NCBI GenBank assembly: GCA_001414485.1
Contig: LLEY01000252.1
Coordinates: 1-64,000, forward strand
Length of the DNA: 64,000 nt
From: Calycina herbarum
Lineage: Eukaryota > Ascomycota > Leotiomycetes > Helotiales > Pezizellaceae
Reading direction: 5' to 3'
Made by a program: the position numbers and the translations under genes. A model generated the notes under the pieces. It searched no databases and was not told the origin of the DNA. It was given only the letters and a program-made list of their open reading frames with translations. Positions within the stretch are counted from its first letter, which is position 1, and each line of letters begins with the position of its first letter. Below are positions 1 to 12,834 of the stretch, piece by piece.

Positions 1-1450
1 GAGAGATAAAGAGTATAAGAAGATTATAATCTTAAAAACTCTTAAAAATAGAGACCTAGTACCTACTATATATAAAATAGTAGTAATAAACAACATCTAG
101 ATAGATAAAATTTAGAATATATATAAGAGTTATAACTAGTATATAAAAGAGAAGCTATAGGTTCCTAGCTTATATATAAAAGAGTTTATATAAGAATACT
201 ATACTACGCCCGCTTATAGATACTAAGGAATTTATAAAACCCTTTAAAAGATAAGATAATACTACTATATTAATCGGTTATCTATAGTAGTTAAGGAGGT
301 AATAGTAGAATATAATATCTATACTAGGAATAAGACTTCCTATTATACTCCTTATAGATAGATAAACACTACTCTAATACTATAGGTACCTTAGAAATTA
401 ATATTTATAGATTTTATTATTAAATTACTAAAATCTAAAGATCTAATAATAAGAGTTAAGTATAACTCGATCCTAGTTATTATAGAATAACTTACGAAGT
501 ATATAATTCTAATAGTATATATAGAGTTAAGTATAGCTAAGGAATTAGTATTTATATTCCTTAAGAAAGTAGTCTTAAAATATAAACTACTTAAAAAAAT
601 ACTCTTAGATAAAGATAAGCTCTTTACCTTAAAATTTTAGATTACTCTTATAAAATAATTAGATATAAAAAGAAAGCTTTCTATAGCTTTTTATCTTTAA
701 ATAAATAAAGGAAATAAATAGATAAATTAAGTAGTTAAAATATACCTTTATTATTATATAAACTACTAGTAAGACAACTAGGTAGAACTACTGCCTTTAA
801 TATAGTTTACTTATAATAGTTTAATAATAGAAATAACGCTTATTATACTATTCTATACTAATTTTAGATATAAATTAACAGCGTATTAAGAACTACTATC
901 TATAACTATTAATAATCAACTTACTTATATTTAAGTATTAAAAATCAAAAGTCTATATAAAGAACTTATAGAGGATTTGTAGTTCGTAGCTAAAAGAAAC
1001 GTATACTACTATAATAAACGACATAGTTAGAAGCTAATACTAAAAGAGAGAGATAAAGTCTATTTAGTATAAAAGAATATTAATATAAAAAGACTAAGTA
1101 ATAAACTAGATTATAAAAAACTTAGACTATTTAAAATTAAATAAGTTAAAAGACCTTTAAATTATAAACTAGTACTACTAAAGATAATAAATATCTACCT
1201 AATATTCTATATATCCCTACTCGAACTAGTACTACTAGGAGCACTACTAGCTCTAATTATAGAAATTTAATTAGTAAACCTAAACGCTAAGTACGAACTT
1301 AAGAGAATTCTTAACTATAAACTAGTTAAGAGACAAATTAAGTACTTAATTAAATAGTTAGATTACCTATACTTAGAAAACACTTAAGAGCTAAAAAGTA
1401 ATCTTAACTATTGTCTAGAGGAACTTCGGAAGTTCTACTACTAAAACCTA
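1..1450 (+). mobile_element. RIP-degraded Gypsy chromovirus relic (integrase and chromodomain)
   Basis: Reading the plus strand through its stop codons recovers retroelement text in order: an integrase core at about 425-870 (an LTKY motif, then DKLF, then a YNS segment), an integrase C-terminal part at about 1040-1255 (the KVYLV block, LDYKKL and ending ISLLE), and a chromodomain-like segment at about 1275-1445 (LIK, stop, LDY, then EELRKF). Most stops fall where the family has Gln or Trp, as expected from CpA to TpA change on either strand. The 5' part (reverse transcriptase, gag, left LTR) lies before the window or is beyond recognition. No intact reading frame remains, so this is a dead copy. 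No LTR pair was found, so its ends are not defined. Confidence 0.8.
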
Positions 1451-3250
1451 GGGTTACCTATATCTCGTAGTTAAAAGAGAAAGCTTTAAGAAAAGCTGAA
1501 TTAAGGATTAGCTTAGTAATAAAAGCAGGGTTACTAGAAGAAGTTAGAGCCGCTAGTTAAGTAATCTCTAATTCTCTCTCTTCTTTCTCCTTCTCTACTC
1601 TTTCTTTCTTATTAGCTTTATTAAGCTCTTATAAGTTAGTAAGACTACGATAGAGCATCTCTTACTCCTGCTTTATAAGGAAGCGTTATTGTTTTTATAA
1701 ACAAAGAATCTTTTACATAGCTTCTTCTTAAACCTTGTAAGCTATCTCTTCTTCCTACTATAACCTCTGCTTCTAGATATTAATAGATTCCTACTTAAAA
1801 ATTAAGAGTATTCGGTTTTATAATTTAATATTATAAGATTTGCTCTTCCTAGTATACTTAGAGTACTTAGAACTACTAAGAACGCTGATATATCGACAAC
1901 TAGTTTTCGTATTTATATAACAAGTATAAGGAATTATTTTACGTCTTAAACGTTCGATTTAAAGAGTATTAAAAGTTCTATATTATTTAAGCTTATCTTT
2001 TAAGAGAGGTGTTAACGATATAATAGGAACTAGAGAGACTACTAGCCTCTTAATAATATTTTCTTAGGCTATACTTAAGTATAGAGATACGCTAGTCTAA
2101 GAAGGGGATAGTATTATAAACCACAGTTACGTAGTAAGTAGTCTAGATAGCGTTCTAATAAAATAAGATATAACATCTAAGAATAGAAGATAATATAAGA
2201 GGAAATTAGTAATATAAAGGATATTTAGAGATTTTAGGATCTTACTATTATAGTACTATTAGAAGTTACGTACGGTTATATAACGTAATCGCCTATATCG
2301 CTCTAATTACCTTAATCGTAAGCGACGCGAGCAACGCGAGCGATATAAGTAATATACTTAGGAATAAAGGTTCGATATAGGACTAGCACTTCTGCTATTA
2401 GATAGAAGCTTTGTACTTAACTTTAGTTATTAATCTTATTATCTTATTTAACATCTTTAATATAAGTAACGAGTTTACTTCTAAGTAAACAACTCGGCGT
2501 ATCTGTACTTCTTACCTGTATACTAACCTTCGAGACTTAGTTATCTTTGTTTAGTTCGTTTAAGTTTCGTTATAGTACTCTACTAGCGAGTATATTCTCT
2601 ATTATTAGCTATTACTACTACTACTCTTTCTAGTATAGAAGCTATATATCTTTCTAAAATATTCTCTAGTATCTAATTTTATATATAAAAGATAATAGTA
2701 AGTATTTAGCTTAATTTTTAAAAGTAAGTTCTTTAAAGAAAAACAGTAAGAAATTAGAGAAAACTCTTATCTTATATACTCTATAGCTATATTCTAGTAA
2801 CTTCTATCGATTATTAATTAAAGAGAAGCTTTATAAGGTTTCTAATATATTTCTAATAGATTTCTAATCTAATTTATACGCTTAATTATTAATTAGAAAT
2901 TATATAGTTTCTAAGTCTTAATAACGCTTATAAAGCTTATTATTAGTAACATTGCTAATTATATATATTAAGTACTTATAGTTATAATTATATAATTAAT
3001 AGCTAGTTTATTAAAGCTATTATTAAAGAAGTTACGTAGTAAAAAGAGTAGAAAGGAGATCTCGCTTAAGCTCCCGGCAGCTCTCGAACGCCACTCCGAC
3101 GCCACTCCGAGACTCGGTCAGGCCCGATACGGCCCGAGTACTTAGAGTACTACTCATTTCTTTCGCTGATACAGAGTCGTTTTACTTAGGTATGCTATAA
3201 GCTATAGCTATAACTCTTACTTACTGCTTATCTTTATATATCAAAGCGAA
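1451..3250. other. AT-rich RIP-type DNA, no recognisable gene
   Basis: Very AT-rich, TpA-rich sequence continues from the chromovirus relic with no usable reading frame on either strand. It probably contains further degraded repeat copies, but I cannot name them. A GC-richer patch at about 3055-3150 carries a direct repeat of CGCCACTCCGA and looks like the less damaged edge of a repeat. Base composition returns to normal after about 3250. Confidence 0.6.
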
Positions 3251-4711
3251 TAAAAAAATGCCTGACAGCCAAAACATCCCCAATGCTAAGAATACGATAG
3301 CTCAGAAGGAAAGGGAGGAAGAAAGAGCATTGTATTACTCTATCTCTCTGTCTATAGAAAGAGGTAAAGAATCAGATGCTAGCTAGCTTCTAAACATCCA
3401 GCTCTTTTTGGGTCTATATACATTCACTATCCTTGACATCTCAAAAAAAAAAAAAGTGCCTTTCATTTTCAATCTCCCAAAAAAACAAAAGACAATAAAA
3501 GCCCTCCTAACAATTCCCCAAAAAAAATTCCCATCAAAAATCTTCCCAACCCGAACCACAAATAACCCATGCATCATCTCCCTACAACCCCCAACAGCTC
3601 GTGCTCGTGTCCCACCCCAAGTCGCCGAAAGATCAACACAACACAGATAAAGGGTCCAGAACACCAAAACGGCACAGCCATCCACAACGCTACACATACA
3701 CATACCCACCCAATCCCCAGATCTCGGGAAAGCAACGTAGTCACCAGCCACTTTCCTTTTTCCAATTCCTTCTCCCCCTCAAAAAGAAAACAAAAAAGAG
3801 ACGGCATTTTATCAGCACCACGACCATGCTCGTACAACCAACCCATCCATGTCTCGATGTGCGCGTCACTAGACCCTCGATATAGTGCATAAATCCTACC
3901 TCGTAAGACGCCACTTTTCTCCCTCCCCATCCCCCCTCCCCTCCCTTTGCGTGTCGTGTCGCCTTGTTTCCCCCCCCCCCCGAGCCAGGACCTTTAATGT
4001 TGGCGCGGGACAAGAAAAATCAAAAACAAGAAAAGGGCCACAGCAATGACTCGCGAGGAACGAAATATGGGTTACACCATAAACACCACAGCTAAAAGAG
4101 ATGTGTCACATTTCCACCACAGTTGCCAACGGCCATTCTTCTGCAAGGCTGGAAACGAGTGCGCCATCGCCATCCCATAAAGCCTTTCAAACCAAGAACT
4201 CAAAACAGAGAAAGAGACGAGTTGACAACACCATCAAAACCTTTGATTTAAAAGAGAGGCTTCAATTTGATACATCTCAACGATGGGAGGAGACTCGAAA
4301 TCTTGCTAGTCCTAAGATTGACAAGCGTCACCTGACTGCCTCATCACAACTCTCCTGATTTTCTTGAAACCTCATAGCCAAGAGTGATAAAAGTTCATGT
4401 ATATAATGCACATGTATAAAATGCTCGAGATGAAAAAACGAGTAAAGTAATACACCAGTTCCCATCCCATCCCTTCCATCCCAATATCAAAATATTATAA
4501 GTATACTGCCCCAGGCAAAAAACAAAAATAGGTGGTATTCTCAAACAAGCAACCATCTAGCAAGAAAGGAAGAAAAAGAGAGAGACCACAGTCTCCAACA
4601 AAAGGAAAAAAGGAGGGCCAGGAGGTATAAAATGAAATTCGTCTTCGTTACACAGCCAACAAAAAACGAAGAGGTATGGTATAACTTTTTGCATGCGAAA
4701 TCAAAGATGCT
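3251..4711. other. Gene-free stretch; includes probable 3' UTR of the 4712-5768 gene
   Basis: A-rich and C/T-rich low-complexity sequence with homopolymer runs (A13 near 3443, C12 near 3970). Short reading frames exist on both strands but their translations are compositionally biased and overlap one another without similarity to anything I recognise. The part nearest 4711 would be the 3' UTR of the leftward gene. Confidence 0.5.
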
Positions 4712-5768
4712 CTAGTTCCTCGTAGCGTCGGCGTCTCTGACTGGGTCATAATATGTCTTCGGACTCTGGTCATCCTCTTCTTTAAACCCTTGATCGTATC
4801 GAATTCGGTGGTCAAAAGTATAGTTGCTATTGCTATACGACGAATGATTGCTCGAAGAAGATGCTAAACAACATCAGCGTTCTATCCAAAATTTGAACCG
4901 GCATCAGTTCTTGATAGAGTCAAAGACACTGGGGGCCATATACCATGTGGTGTATAGTATTGCTGGGGATATGTACCTATCTCGGGTTAGACCTTGATGC
5001 AGATTGTAGGTTGTCATGGCGTGGGGAAGAAGGATCAGGGGTTCGCTCAAAATGGAAAGGAAAGTCCGGGATGAATTATTTCAAAGGAGACTTACTTGAG
5101 CTTGCTGCACTAGTGGTGTAGTAAGAGCTCTGAGGCTCATAGTATGGAACGTTTGCTTGTGTGCCGCTGGATTGGTCGACTCTGGAGTGTCTGGAACTTT
5201 GGTGGCCTGATTGTCTCGAGGAACGGCTACTGGAACTACCTGAACCACCGGAACCCCTCGAGCTGCGGCTTGATTGCTTCGAACTATCATCTTTGGCCGA
5301 GTTTCGATTTCTCCCGTCACGATACCGAAATTTGTGGTAGAGAAACCATCTTGCAATCCAATTTGAGCAATCCTCGGTGGGTGCGGCAAGATTCCAGTAA
5401 TAACTCGTATGCGCGTCGCCAGACTGGGCAATGCGTTCGTATGCTTCGTTTTTCGACTTCTCTCTGATGTCACTCCAATCATATGGTGGTCTTCGCGAAC
5501 AGTTATCCTTGAGATGATACCCTCCTTGGGTCAACCACCTGTAGACGTTGTCTGCCTCTTTCTGCCACATAAGAAAGCATCAGTAAGCACTCCCGAGTTA
5601 TCCTTGATTCTGGAAAACGGTGCATGAAACCCCCATCTGCAGGTTGTTCTATGAAATTTTGGCGAGGCTTACCGCCATCATCGTGTAAGTTTCAGGGGCC
5701 ATGTTGAGAGCTTTCAATAGATCATCCTTGGTGTTGCTCATCACCAAAGGGGGAACTTGGCCCGCCAT
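4712..5768 (-). CDS. Unknown Ser-rich protein (4 exons, 248 aa)
   Basis: Exons, minus strand: 5768-5673, 5561-5096, 4976-4944 (33 nt) and 4863-4712. All junctions have GT-AG and the frame closes on TAG. The ATG at 5768 opens a short hydrophilic N-terminus (MAGQVPPLVMSNTKDD). Next is a Trp/Tyr-rich region of about 90 residues (VYRWLTQGGYHL, YDWSDI, WIARWFLYHKFRYRDG), which looks like a small folded domain. The C-terminal half is Ser/Gly/Arg-rich and then Tyr/Gln/Asp-rich, probably disordered. No signal peptide or membrane segment is visible. I do not recognise the family and assign no function. The 33-nt exon is the least certain part, but it is needed to keep frame between its neighbours. Confidence 0.7.
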
Positions 5769-8700
5769 GCTGGTTGTGAATATGGTGAACTTTGATTTCG
5801 ATTGCAAAGCAGCGAGTGTTGGCCGTCGATTTGAGATCAAAATATACCCCAAGGCAGATGCTTGAACCCTGGCACTTGAACCAAAAAAATCCTCGGGACC
5901 ACTCGACGCCCAACAACAGTCGGAAGCTAGGAACTTCACATGCCCTTTCAAGGCTTCGTTCGACAAGGGTGGCGTGATGAACCAAGTCCATATTCGCCAA
6001 GAGGCTGCGGCATTGCATAGTGCATTAGCAGGCTCTTTGGCAGAAGAAAGTGATCTCCATATCGAACCTGGAAGGAAATAGCAGTAGCGCGTCGTCGAGG
6101 GATGTATAGATCTGTAGTCACTCGCTGTTTTCAGGACGAAGAAGCAAGCGCATAGGCCAATGCCTTGCCAATCATATAGCTAAGGCTTGGTGACGGTATC
6201 GAGGGGTTCGTTAGTGATATTTGGCCACCGGATTGTATAATGGGTCGAGTTTGCAGGCTATACTCGAGTACTTCCCAATCATATTAGACATAAACGGTCA
6301 CCACCTGCACAACGGAACGTCACCCGTCGCCGATTCGTGATACCTTGAGGCCTAAAAGGACGCTTGAAATCATGCATCTCCTACGGCCCAGCGGCCAAAT
6401 CCTCCATAGCAAAAGTTATCGAAAATGTCGTGCACAAGCAAAGATCCAGGACCCTGCATGGTATCATACCGGGCCGGGTGGTACGCCGCAAAACGACTTC
6501 GTCCAGGGGCCGATCAAGCTCGCTTATCAATTAGGCAAAGTGCAGATTATGATCTGGCATCGCTTCATCGCTTGGGAACATGCCTAAAGAAGAGAGCCGA
6601 TGGCCTTTCCTGGGGCCATATTTTGCCAAGTGAGGACGGAAGTAGAAGTACGGAGGACGGTGGCTCCTTGATGGGGAAGGGCCAAACTTGTCAGCAACGT
6701 TGACTCGAAATTTGAGACGAACGAGTGCCATTGTTCGGCAGAGGCAGAAGCTTGTTTTCGAGTTTTGACAAGACCCCCGGTTGATACGAAGTGCAGATAT
6801 GGGAAGTGGTGAAAAACGGTGCTCCACATCTGACACATTTAAGTTGCCCGTATGCAAGTGCACTATGAAAACGACGAATGAAGGACCCCAATGAAACAAA
6901 TAAAGTGCTGAGCAACTTGGGGATGACGGCGGTTCCCTACGCAGCCTACTCCGGCATCTACTTCGGTATGGAGGGACACTTCTAGGTGGGTATAATCCAC
7001 ACCCGAACCCCCGCCCCTTGGCAAGCAGTACCTACTGGGTGATCAAGTCCCGAATACATCAGGGCTTGTCCAGATAGGCGGGTACAGTAGTTCGTCTTGA
7101 AGGCAGCGTGAGTTGGCTGAGTTGGCCGGCGGGCGACGGACACTGAAAAGACATGATAGAGACAAGGCGAGGAGAGTGACAATCATCGGAACAGATGCCG
7201 ACACCACAGCGGCACTCCTCGAAAGCACTATAATTTCGTAGAATATTTTGAGGGTGTCATGCCATATCCATATCCACTCCGTCCTAGTGCCAGCTGTTGT
7301 CCGTCACCTGCATGGGATGATGGAATCAATGCACCTGGATAGCTGCCGGACTGCCGGGCATGCATGAGCCAGAATGCAACCAGCTCCAGAGACAGCCACA
7401 GCCTCGTCCGGAAGGTGCTCTTGGATACACACAGCCTTGCTAACACCACTTGGGGGCTAGGAAGACGAAGATTGGCATTTCGTGTATTTAGGGGCCGAGG
7501 AGACCCAATGCTCTGAGTTTTGCCCAAATCCGGAGAACATGTAATTCCGCCATGGGAATCGCCTCTTGATCTCGTTCAATTCGGTGTCCGATCGACAGAC
7601 ACACTCGAGGCCAATCGCCGTACATCAACCACACTAGCGGTCGAGGGCAATTGGGATTGAGGGCCGTTGGGTAGTGAGTGCAGTGCAGTGCAGTGTTACT
7701 TCGAGAGTCAGGACTTTTCGATAGTCTTTCCCGTCCTCCATAAGGTGACACGGCGGAGGTCGTACGGTCGTACGGTACCAGTACCAGAGCTCGCTGGTCA
7801 TCAGCATGGCCGTTGCATCATGGCTGGCATCCAGGACCTTCTGGACCTTCTCTTGTGATACATTACAGTACGTGGACACCAACCCGCCTCGAGTTATCAA
7901 CGGTCGTGTGTTTGTTCCTCTTTTGAGTTGAGCAGCGGGCGCGTTATCGACGAGTCGGGCAGCCATACCGTACTTCTCCTTCTACTTCCCGAATTCGAAG
8001 AGCGCGTCGCATCGCTTCATACATGGCTCGCATGGGATGGGGAAAACGGGGGAAAACGCAATTCTGGTGCGATGTCAGGTTCTTTAGATCCTCCAGTCGC
8101 GTTGAAGCCTGCGAGGGAGCGGCAATACGTACCTTCCCCTACCAGCCACAGCCAGAGTGGGAGAGTGGAGTGGAAAAAGCGCAGGTCAGTCAGGGAACGA
8201 GCTCCACGATTTCTTGGAGTCGCGTCGAGGTCCCTCCCTCGATCCGATCGCGCAAGGGGATGGATGCACTGACGGTTGCATATTTGCGCATTTGCAGGAG
8301 GGTTGATGTCACACCAATTGAGGATTGATAAGGCGCGTTCCTAGGATTGTGGAGAGTGAACGAAGTTTGGATGGATATATCCCGCTCCGAATTGTAGTGA
8401 GGTTTGGGTGTGTGGTTGCAGTGGTTGCAGTGGTGGTGAGGTGAGGTCTTCTGAAGATTACTGTTCCCCTCAAGGTGCGTCCAGGGTAGGTAGTGAGTAG
8501 TAGAGGAGGGTTGGTAGAGGAGGGTTGGTAGAGGAGGTTGCCGAGTAGGTTAGAGCTGCCTGAAATGTCGACTGAGGCACCACACCACCATCACCATCAC
8601 CACCACCCACCACTCAGAACCTTGCTGCTGGCGGGGAGAAGGGAGAAGGGGAGGCGCTTTACGGATCGAAGCTCACAACCAGCCGCAATATACTATACTG

Positions 8701-9473
8701 TACCAAGTATTCTCCTCCTCTGCACTCAATTTCGACGGTATAAAAAGATTCTCTTCCCCTCGTCCGCACCCCTCTCGACACTACTTGATCTGGAAAAGAG
8801 AACGAGCACGAGACAACCGAGATTGCAGATGAGAGAGCTGCCTCGCCGTGTCGCTTCTTGTCGTTGTCGTCCAAAAGTTTGGTTGCCCTTTTCAAGTTGA
8901 GTTGGGCCTTCGAACGGTGACCCCGAGGCGGTTGGCAGTGTGCTCGAGTAGTGTTCCAGTCCAGTGGTGGGGGTGTTGAGGTCGAGGACCTGAGGGGAAA
9001 ACCAACTTTTGCAGGCGTCCAGCGCAGAGGCGGGGAACCAAAAAGAACGAGACACTAACGGCGCATGGCATAGCATGGCGTGGCATGGCATGGCATCGAC
9101 TTGACTTGCCCTCGGAATGAATATTCTCATCCTCAACAGAGTTGTTTGGATCGTCTGCGAATCCTCAGAGTGAAGTGGAAGGGAAGTGGAGAGTACGTAC
9201 TGTACGCCCGAGCGACGCATTCGGAGTGCTGCTGTCATACGAGGGGTCAACAGACTTGAAAGCACACAACCACCACCGCAAACGCCCGCCCAACGGCCAC
9301 TGCGATAACCTCGAGTTCGAGTTACCTCGCACTATCAGGACATCTGAACACATCTGGAAACATCCAGTGAGCGTGTATAAGATCCCCGCCGCTCTTCGTG
9401 GAGCTTGTCCTGCTTCCAGAACCCAGAACGACAATAGAAACAGAACTGGAGGATTGTTAGAACCTCGCAGAAG
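5769..9473. other. 3.7-kb gene-free region upstream of sidL
   Basis: No convincing gene on either strand; the longest frames (up to 179 aa) translate to biased, unrecognisable text and overlap each other. It probably holds the promoter and long 5' leader of sidL plus the promoter of the leftward 4712-5768 gene. GATA-factor-like cores (TGATAAG at 8326-8332, CGATAA at 9303-9308) are compatible with iron control by a SreA-type repressor, but such short cores occur by chance. Short direct repeats occur at 7681-7695 (CAGTG units), 8503-8540 (GGTTGGTAGAGGAG units) and 9063-9096 (GGCAT units). Confidence 0.5.
9063..9096. repeat. Short GGCAT-type tandem repeat
   Basis: Imperfect 5-bp units (GGCAT, with AGCAT and GGCGT variants) repeat about six times, roughly 380 bp upstream of the sidL start. 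It may be simple slippage; no function is evident. Confidence 0.6.
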
Positions 9474-11275
9474 ATGGCTCCCACGCCAAATATTGTCCAT
9501 CTCCCAAACGGACAGACGTTGAGTGTCATTTCCGTCTTTGGTGGTTTCTTCTTCAAGTCCAACGAACTCAATCATCACAGCAGTGTCTTTCCCGCAGGCT
9601 GGACCGTTATCCTCCAAACCGAAGACGACCCCGAAGTCGATGATACCACGGCAGATCCGGCAGACGTCGAGCTACGAGGCATGCCAGCGAAGGAGAAGAA
9701 GCATCGTCATATCCATCCCTTCAAGCTACCCACCCTACGCAATGACAACCTCTTCATTTCCTCCATTTCGAATCCCTCCAGCAATGACTTCAAAGCACCA
9801 ACGAGCCCAACCAGGCAGATTGCAATGATGCTTTGGGCAACACTACAATGGTACTTTCATCAACCAGAACCCAAGCCATTCCTTCATACAGAAGCCTCGA
9901 AAGACGCACCAGAGACGGCGAAGCCAAAAGGCGATTGGCGAATAAACATCAAGAGGGAGGGGGTATTTCGAGGACGGAATTTAATACAAAAGCTAGAGCG
10001 GATGGGATTGATCACATCCGAGGATTCATCAGTGGGTGAAGACCCCGAAGAAAACACGCCCGCAGGCTGGTCTGAGATGTTTACATCGAGGAGGACTTTT
10101 TGGCAATTATCAGCGAAGCTTTTCTTATTTACCCTCACTCCGACAGTGGGATCGTCTTTTCCAGGATCCCCGTACGGCAGTAGGCCCAGCTCTCCGGTAC
10201 GCGGCGATCACAGAAATCGTTCTCCCAGTCGCAAAGGATCCCCAGATCGTAATTCAACAGCAGGGGGACTCGCAAGTCCAGGACTTCCACCACAAGGTCT
10301 CTGGGCCACAACCGCCCCAGGCCCCTTCTCATCCGGAAGCCATCTCCCTACATACTTCCCCCCACCACCCCTCCAATACACCATGACCTCCGGAGTACGA
10401 CACCCCATCCGTCCCAAACCACCACGTCAAGGCGAAATATTCTATACTCGCTTTGTCCAAAGTATAGGTCAATATCTTGCCTTCCGAGCAGCTTCATTGT
10501 CCACAAGACCTGTAGCCTACAACGGCCCAACCACTCTCCTCAACACCCCTAAACACCATACCACTACCTCTTTATCCTCCCTCCCAGCACACATCTCTAT
10601 CTCCTCCATTGCAGACCTCACACCCCCCTCGCCAACCTTCGAACCCGAAGACACCACCGCAATGACCGACATCCAACTCCTGCACAAATGGATGAACAAC
10701 CCGCGCGTCTCAAACTTCTGGTCCCTCTCGGGTCCTCAATCCATCCAAGAAGAATTCCTGAAAAGAAATCTTGTGAGTAAACATTCCTTCCCTGCTATTG
10801 GGCTTTGGGATGGCAAGCCATTTGGGTTCTTCGAGATTTATTGGGTGAAGGAGGATATTTTAGGCAGGCATCTTGGAAATGAGGCGGGGGATTTTGATCG
10901 GGGGTTCCATGTGCTGGTTGGGGAGCAGGAGTTTAGGGGGAAGCATCGGGTGGATACTTGGGGGACTAGTATTGCGCATTGGGCTTTTGTGCAGGATTAT
11001 AGGACTGAGGCTGTGGTGCTGGAGCCGAGGGTTGATAATGAGAGGTATGTTTTTTTTCCCTCTGTTTTTCTTCTCTTTTTGGGGGGGGGACTCGGTGGGG
11101 GGGTTGGGAGTTTGGGTGTGAGGTTTGGGAATTGAGACTGACTGACTTTGGGGACAGGTTCATCTCGTATCTTCAGAGTGTGGGCTATATGAAGGAGAAG
11201 GAGATTACCTTTCCGCATAAGCAGAGTGCTTTTATGAAGTTGCGACGGGAGAACTTTGAAGCGCCTGTTTTATAG
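9474..11275 (+). CDS. sidL: SidL-type N5-hydroxyornithine acetyltransferase (siderophore biosynthesis)
   Basis: Two exons, 9474-11044 and 11158-11275, give 562 aa. The N-terminus (HLPNGQTLSV, FGGFFFKSNELN, FPAGWTV) and the C-terminal acyltransferase domain (about residues 400-560: LLHKWMNNPRVSNFW, GLWDGKPFGFFEIYWVKED, GFHVLVGE) match the MbtK/IucB-like GNAT acetyltransferases of the fungal SidL family. In Aspergillus SidL acetylates N5-hydroxyornithine for intracellular ferricrocin. The middle (about residues 225-300) is a Pro/Ser/Arg-rich spacer. The intron has a GTATGT donor and a CAG acceptor and restores the conserved Arg-Phe-Ile-Ser junction; without it the frame would read into low-complexity G/T-rich sequence. 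No siderophore NRPS or ornithine oxygenase lies in the window, so it sits alone. Family assignment is strong; the precise substrate is inferred. Confidence 0.88.
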
Positions 11276-12834
11276 GATTCTTTTACGGTGCGGGGGGAAT
11301 GGGTTTGTGATTTCGTGGTGATGTGATGGGATGAAAGGGACGATGATTGATTGATGAAGTGATGAATTGAAGGGATGGGAAAGGCAGATCATTTGGATCA
11401 TGGATGGGGTTAGAATCAGGTTATACCCTTCGCTCTTTGTTGGAAAAATCTTCAGCTTTGTATGTTTTTTCTATTGGTGATGGTAACTCTCTTCGATTTT
11501 TGAAATAAGATCTTATATGGATAGCGTTGGGGGGGGGATGTTGAAAAATTAAGTGGGGCTATTTATATATATCTTGTGGAAATATCTTGTGGAAGAGTCG
11601 ATGGTTGCTGTTGGTAGGTGACCTACTGATAATCACATCTTATCTTGTGGAAATATCTTGTCAAAGGGTCGAGCTGTTTTTTGTTTTTAGGTTACCCGGG
11701 GACAGCCAGGTGGTGCACCGCTTGTGATTCAATGATTGTTCTACTAGCTCTTTGTACGTTACCTGGAAATAGTCGCGGTTGTTTTTGGGATTGCGATTGT
11801 AAGACTTGAACGCCCTATCTTGTAAAATTATCTTGTGAAAAAGGTCGAGGCTCGAGCTGTTTGTAGGTGACCCTACCGATATGGTACCACATCATGGGAA
11901 AAAATATCTTGTGAAAAAGGTCGAGCTCTTTGTAGGTGACCTAACAATTGCTACGATTTTATTTTAGGGTTACTGTTAGTAGGTTACCTACCGATAGCCT
12001 ATCCTATCTTATAGAAATATCTTGTAAAAAAAAAAAAGTCAAGCTATTTACAGGTTAGTTACCCAGGGACAGCTTTAGATTCAAGAATTGTTCTACGTGC
12101 TATTCGTAGCTTACCTGAGGAAAGTTAGGGATTTTTAGACGGGTATTAGTAGATTGCCTATTAATACTTTATCTTATGAAAATATCTTGTAAAAACAGCC
12201 GCGCTAGTTTGAGATTACCTGTGAATGGTCTGGACTATGAACTAGAGGCTATTGGTAAGTTACTGGGAGATAGTTGGGATTTTCTGTTGGTAGGTAATTT
12301 ACTAATAACCACATTAGCACAGCTTGTGGAAATATTCGAGCTATTTTTAGGTTACCTGGAAATAGCCGCGGGGGTTCACTTGTTCTACTTCTTTCACGTG
12401 TTTGGTCTTTACTGTAGACGTATCTTTTCACGCTGGATTGATACTAAGAGTAAGTGTTGAACTTGGAGAGAAACAGGACCCTGTGCTGGTAATACAGATT
12501 TGTGAATGAATCTCCGCGTTTGTATAGTGAAAGTGAAATATTATACGAGGTTTTTAAATTATTGAGATCATTGGAATGATCAAGGAAGGCAGGATAGAAA
12601 GAGTGAATGTTTGGCGAATACTTTATCGTTTGATTGTTATACGAATTATAATGCTTCTTTGAAGAGGTTTGGGTAATAATTTCTTTTGAGCATATTATAA
12701 GAATGCAGCGCCGTGAGAGTTTCAATCATAAAAACTTTCATTCATTTTACATGTTATACTAGCTTTTTCAGATAATTATGACTTTTGAACCATAATAGGA
12801 CGTCATACATCAGTCATCTCACAGCCCCTTCCTC
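11276..12834. other. Gene-free interval between sidL and the MFS gene
   Basis: The first 250 bp are probably sidL 3' UTR. About 11560-12390 is occupied by a degenerate repeat field, annotated separately. From 12390 to 12834 the sequence is AT-rich and unremarkable, and its right end should be the 3' UTR of the leftward MFS gene. Two short frames here are repeat-derived and not credible genes. Confidence 0.6.
11560..12390. repeat. Degenerate TATCTTGT / GTCGAGCT / AGGTNACCT repeat field
   Basis: Roughly six irregular units, about 90-190 bp apart. Each contains a doublet of TATCTTGTGGAA-type words, then often GTCGAGCT, then a palindromic word such as GTAGGTGACCTAC or AGGTTACC. Clear copies start near 11571, 11640, 11816, 11913, 12003 and 12169. 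Related words (AGGTAACCTGTGAATAGCC, CAGGTAACCTACAAATAG) recur at 47790-47960, so it is a dispersed family rather than a purely local duplication. No coding frame, terminal inverted repeat or poly(A) tail was recognised. Confidence 0.7.

Noticed and set aside
8726..9265. 179-aa minus-strand frame upstream of sidL
   Set aside because: Biased composition, no recognisable domain, overlapped by other equally long frames and by short tandem repeats.
11560..12390. CRISPR-like array
   Set aside because: Units are degenerate and irregularly spaced in a fungal nuclear genome with no cas-type genes.
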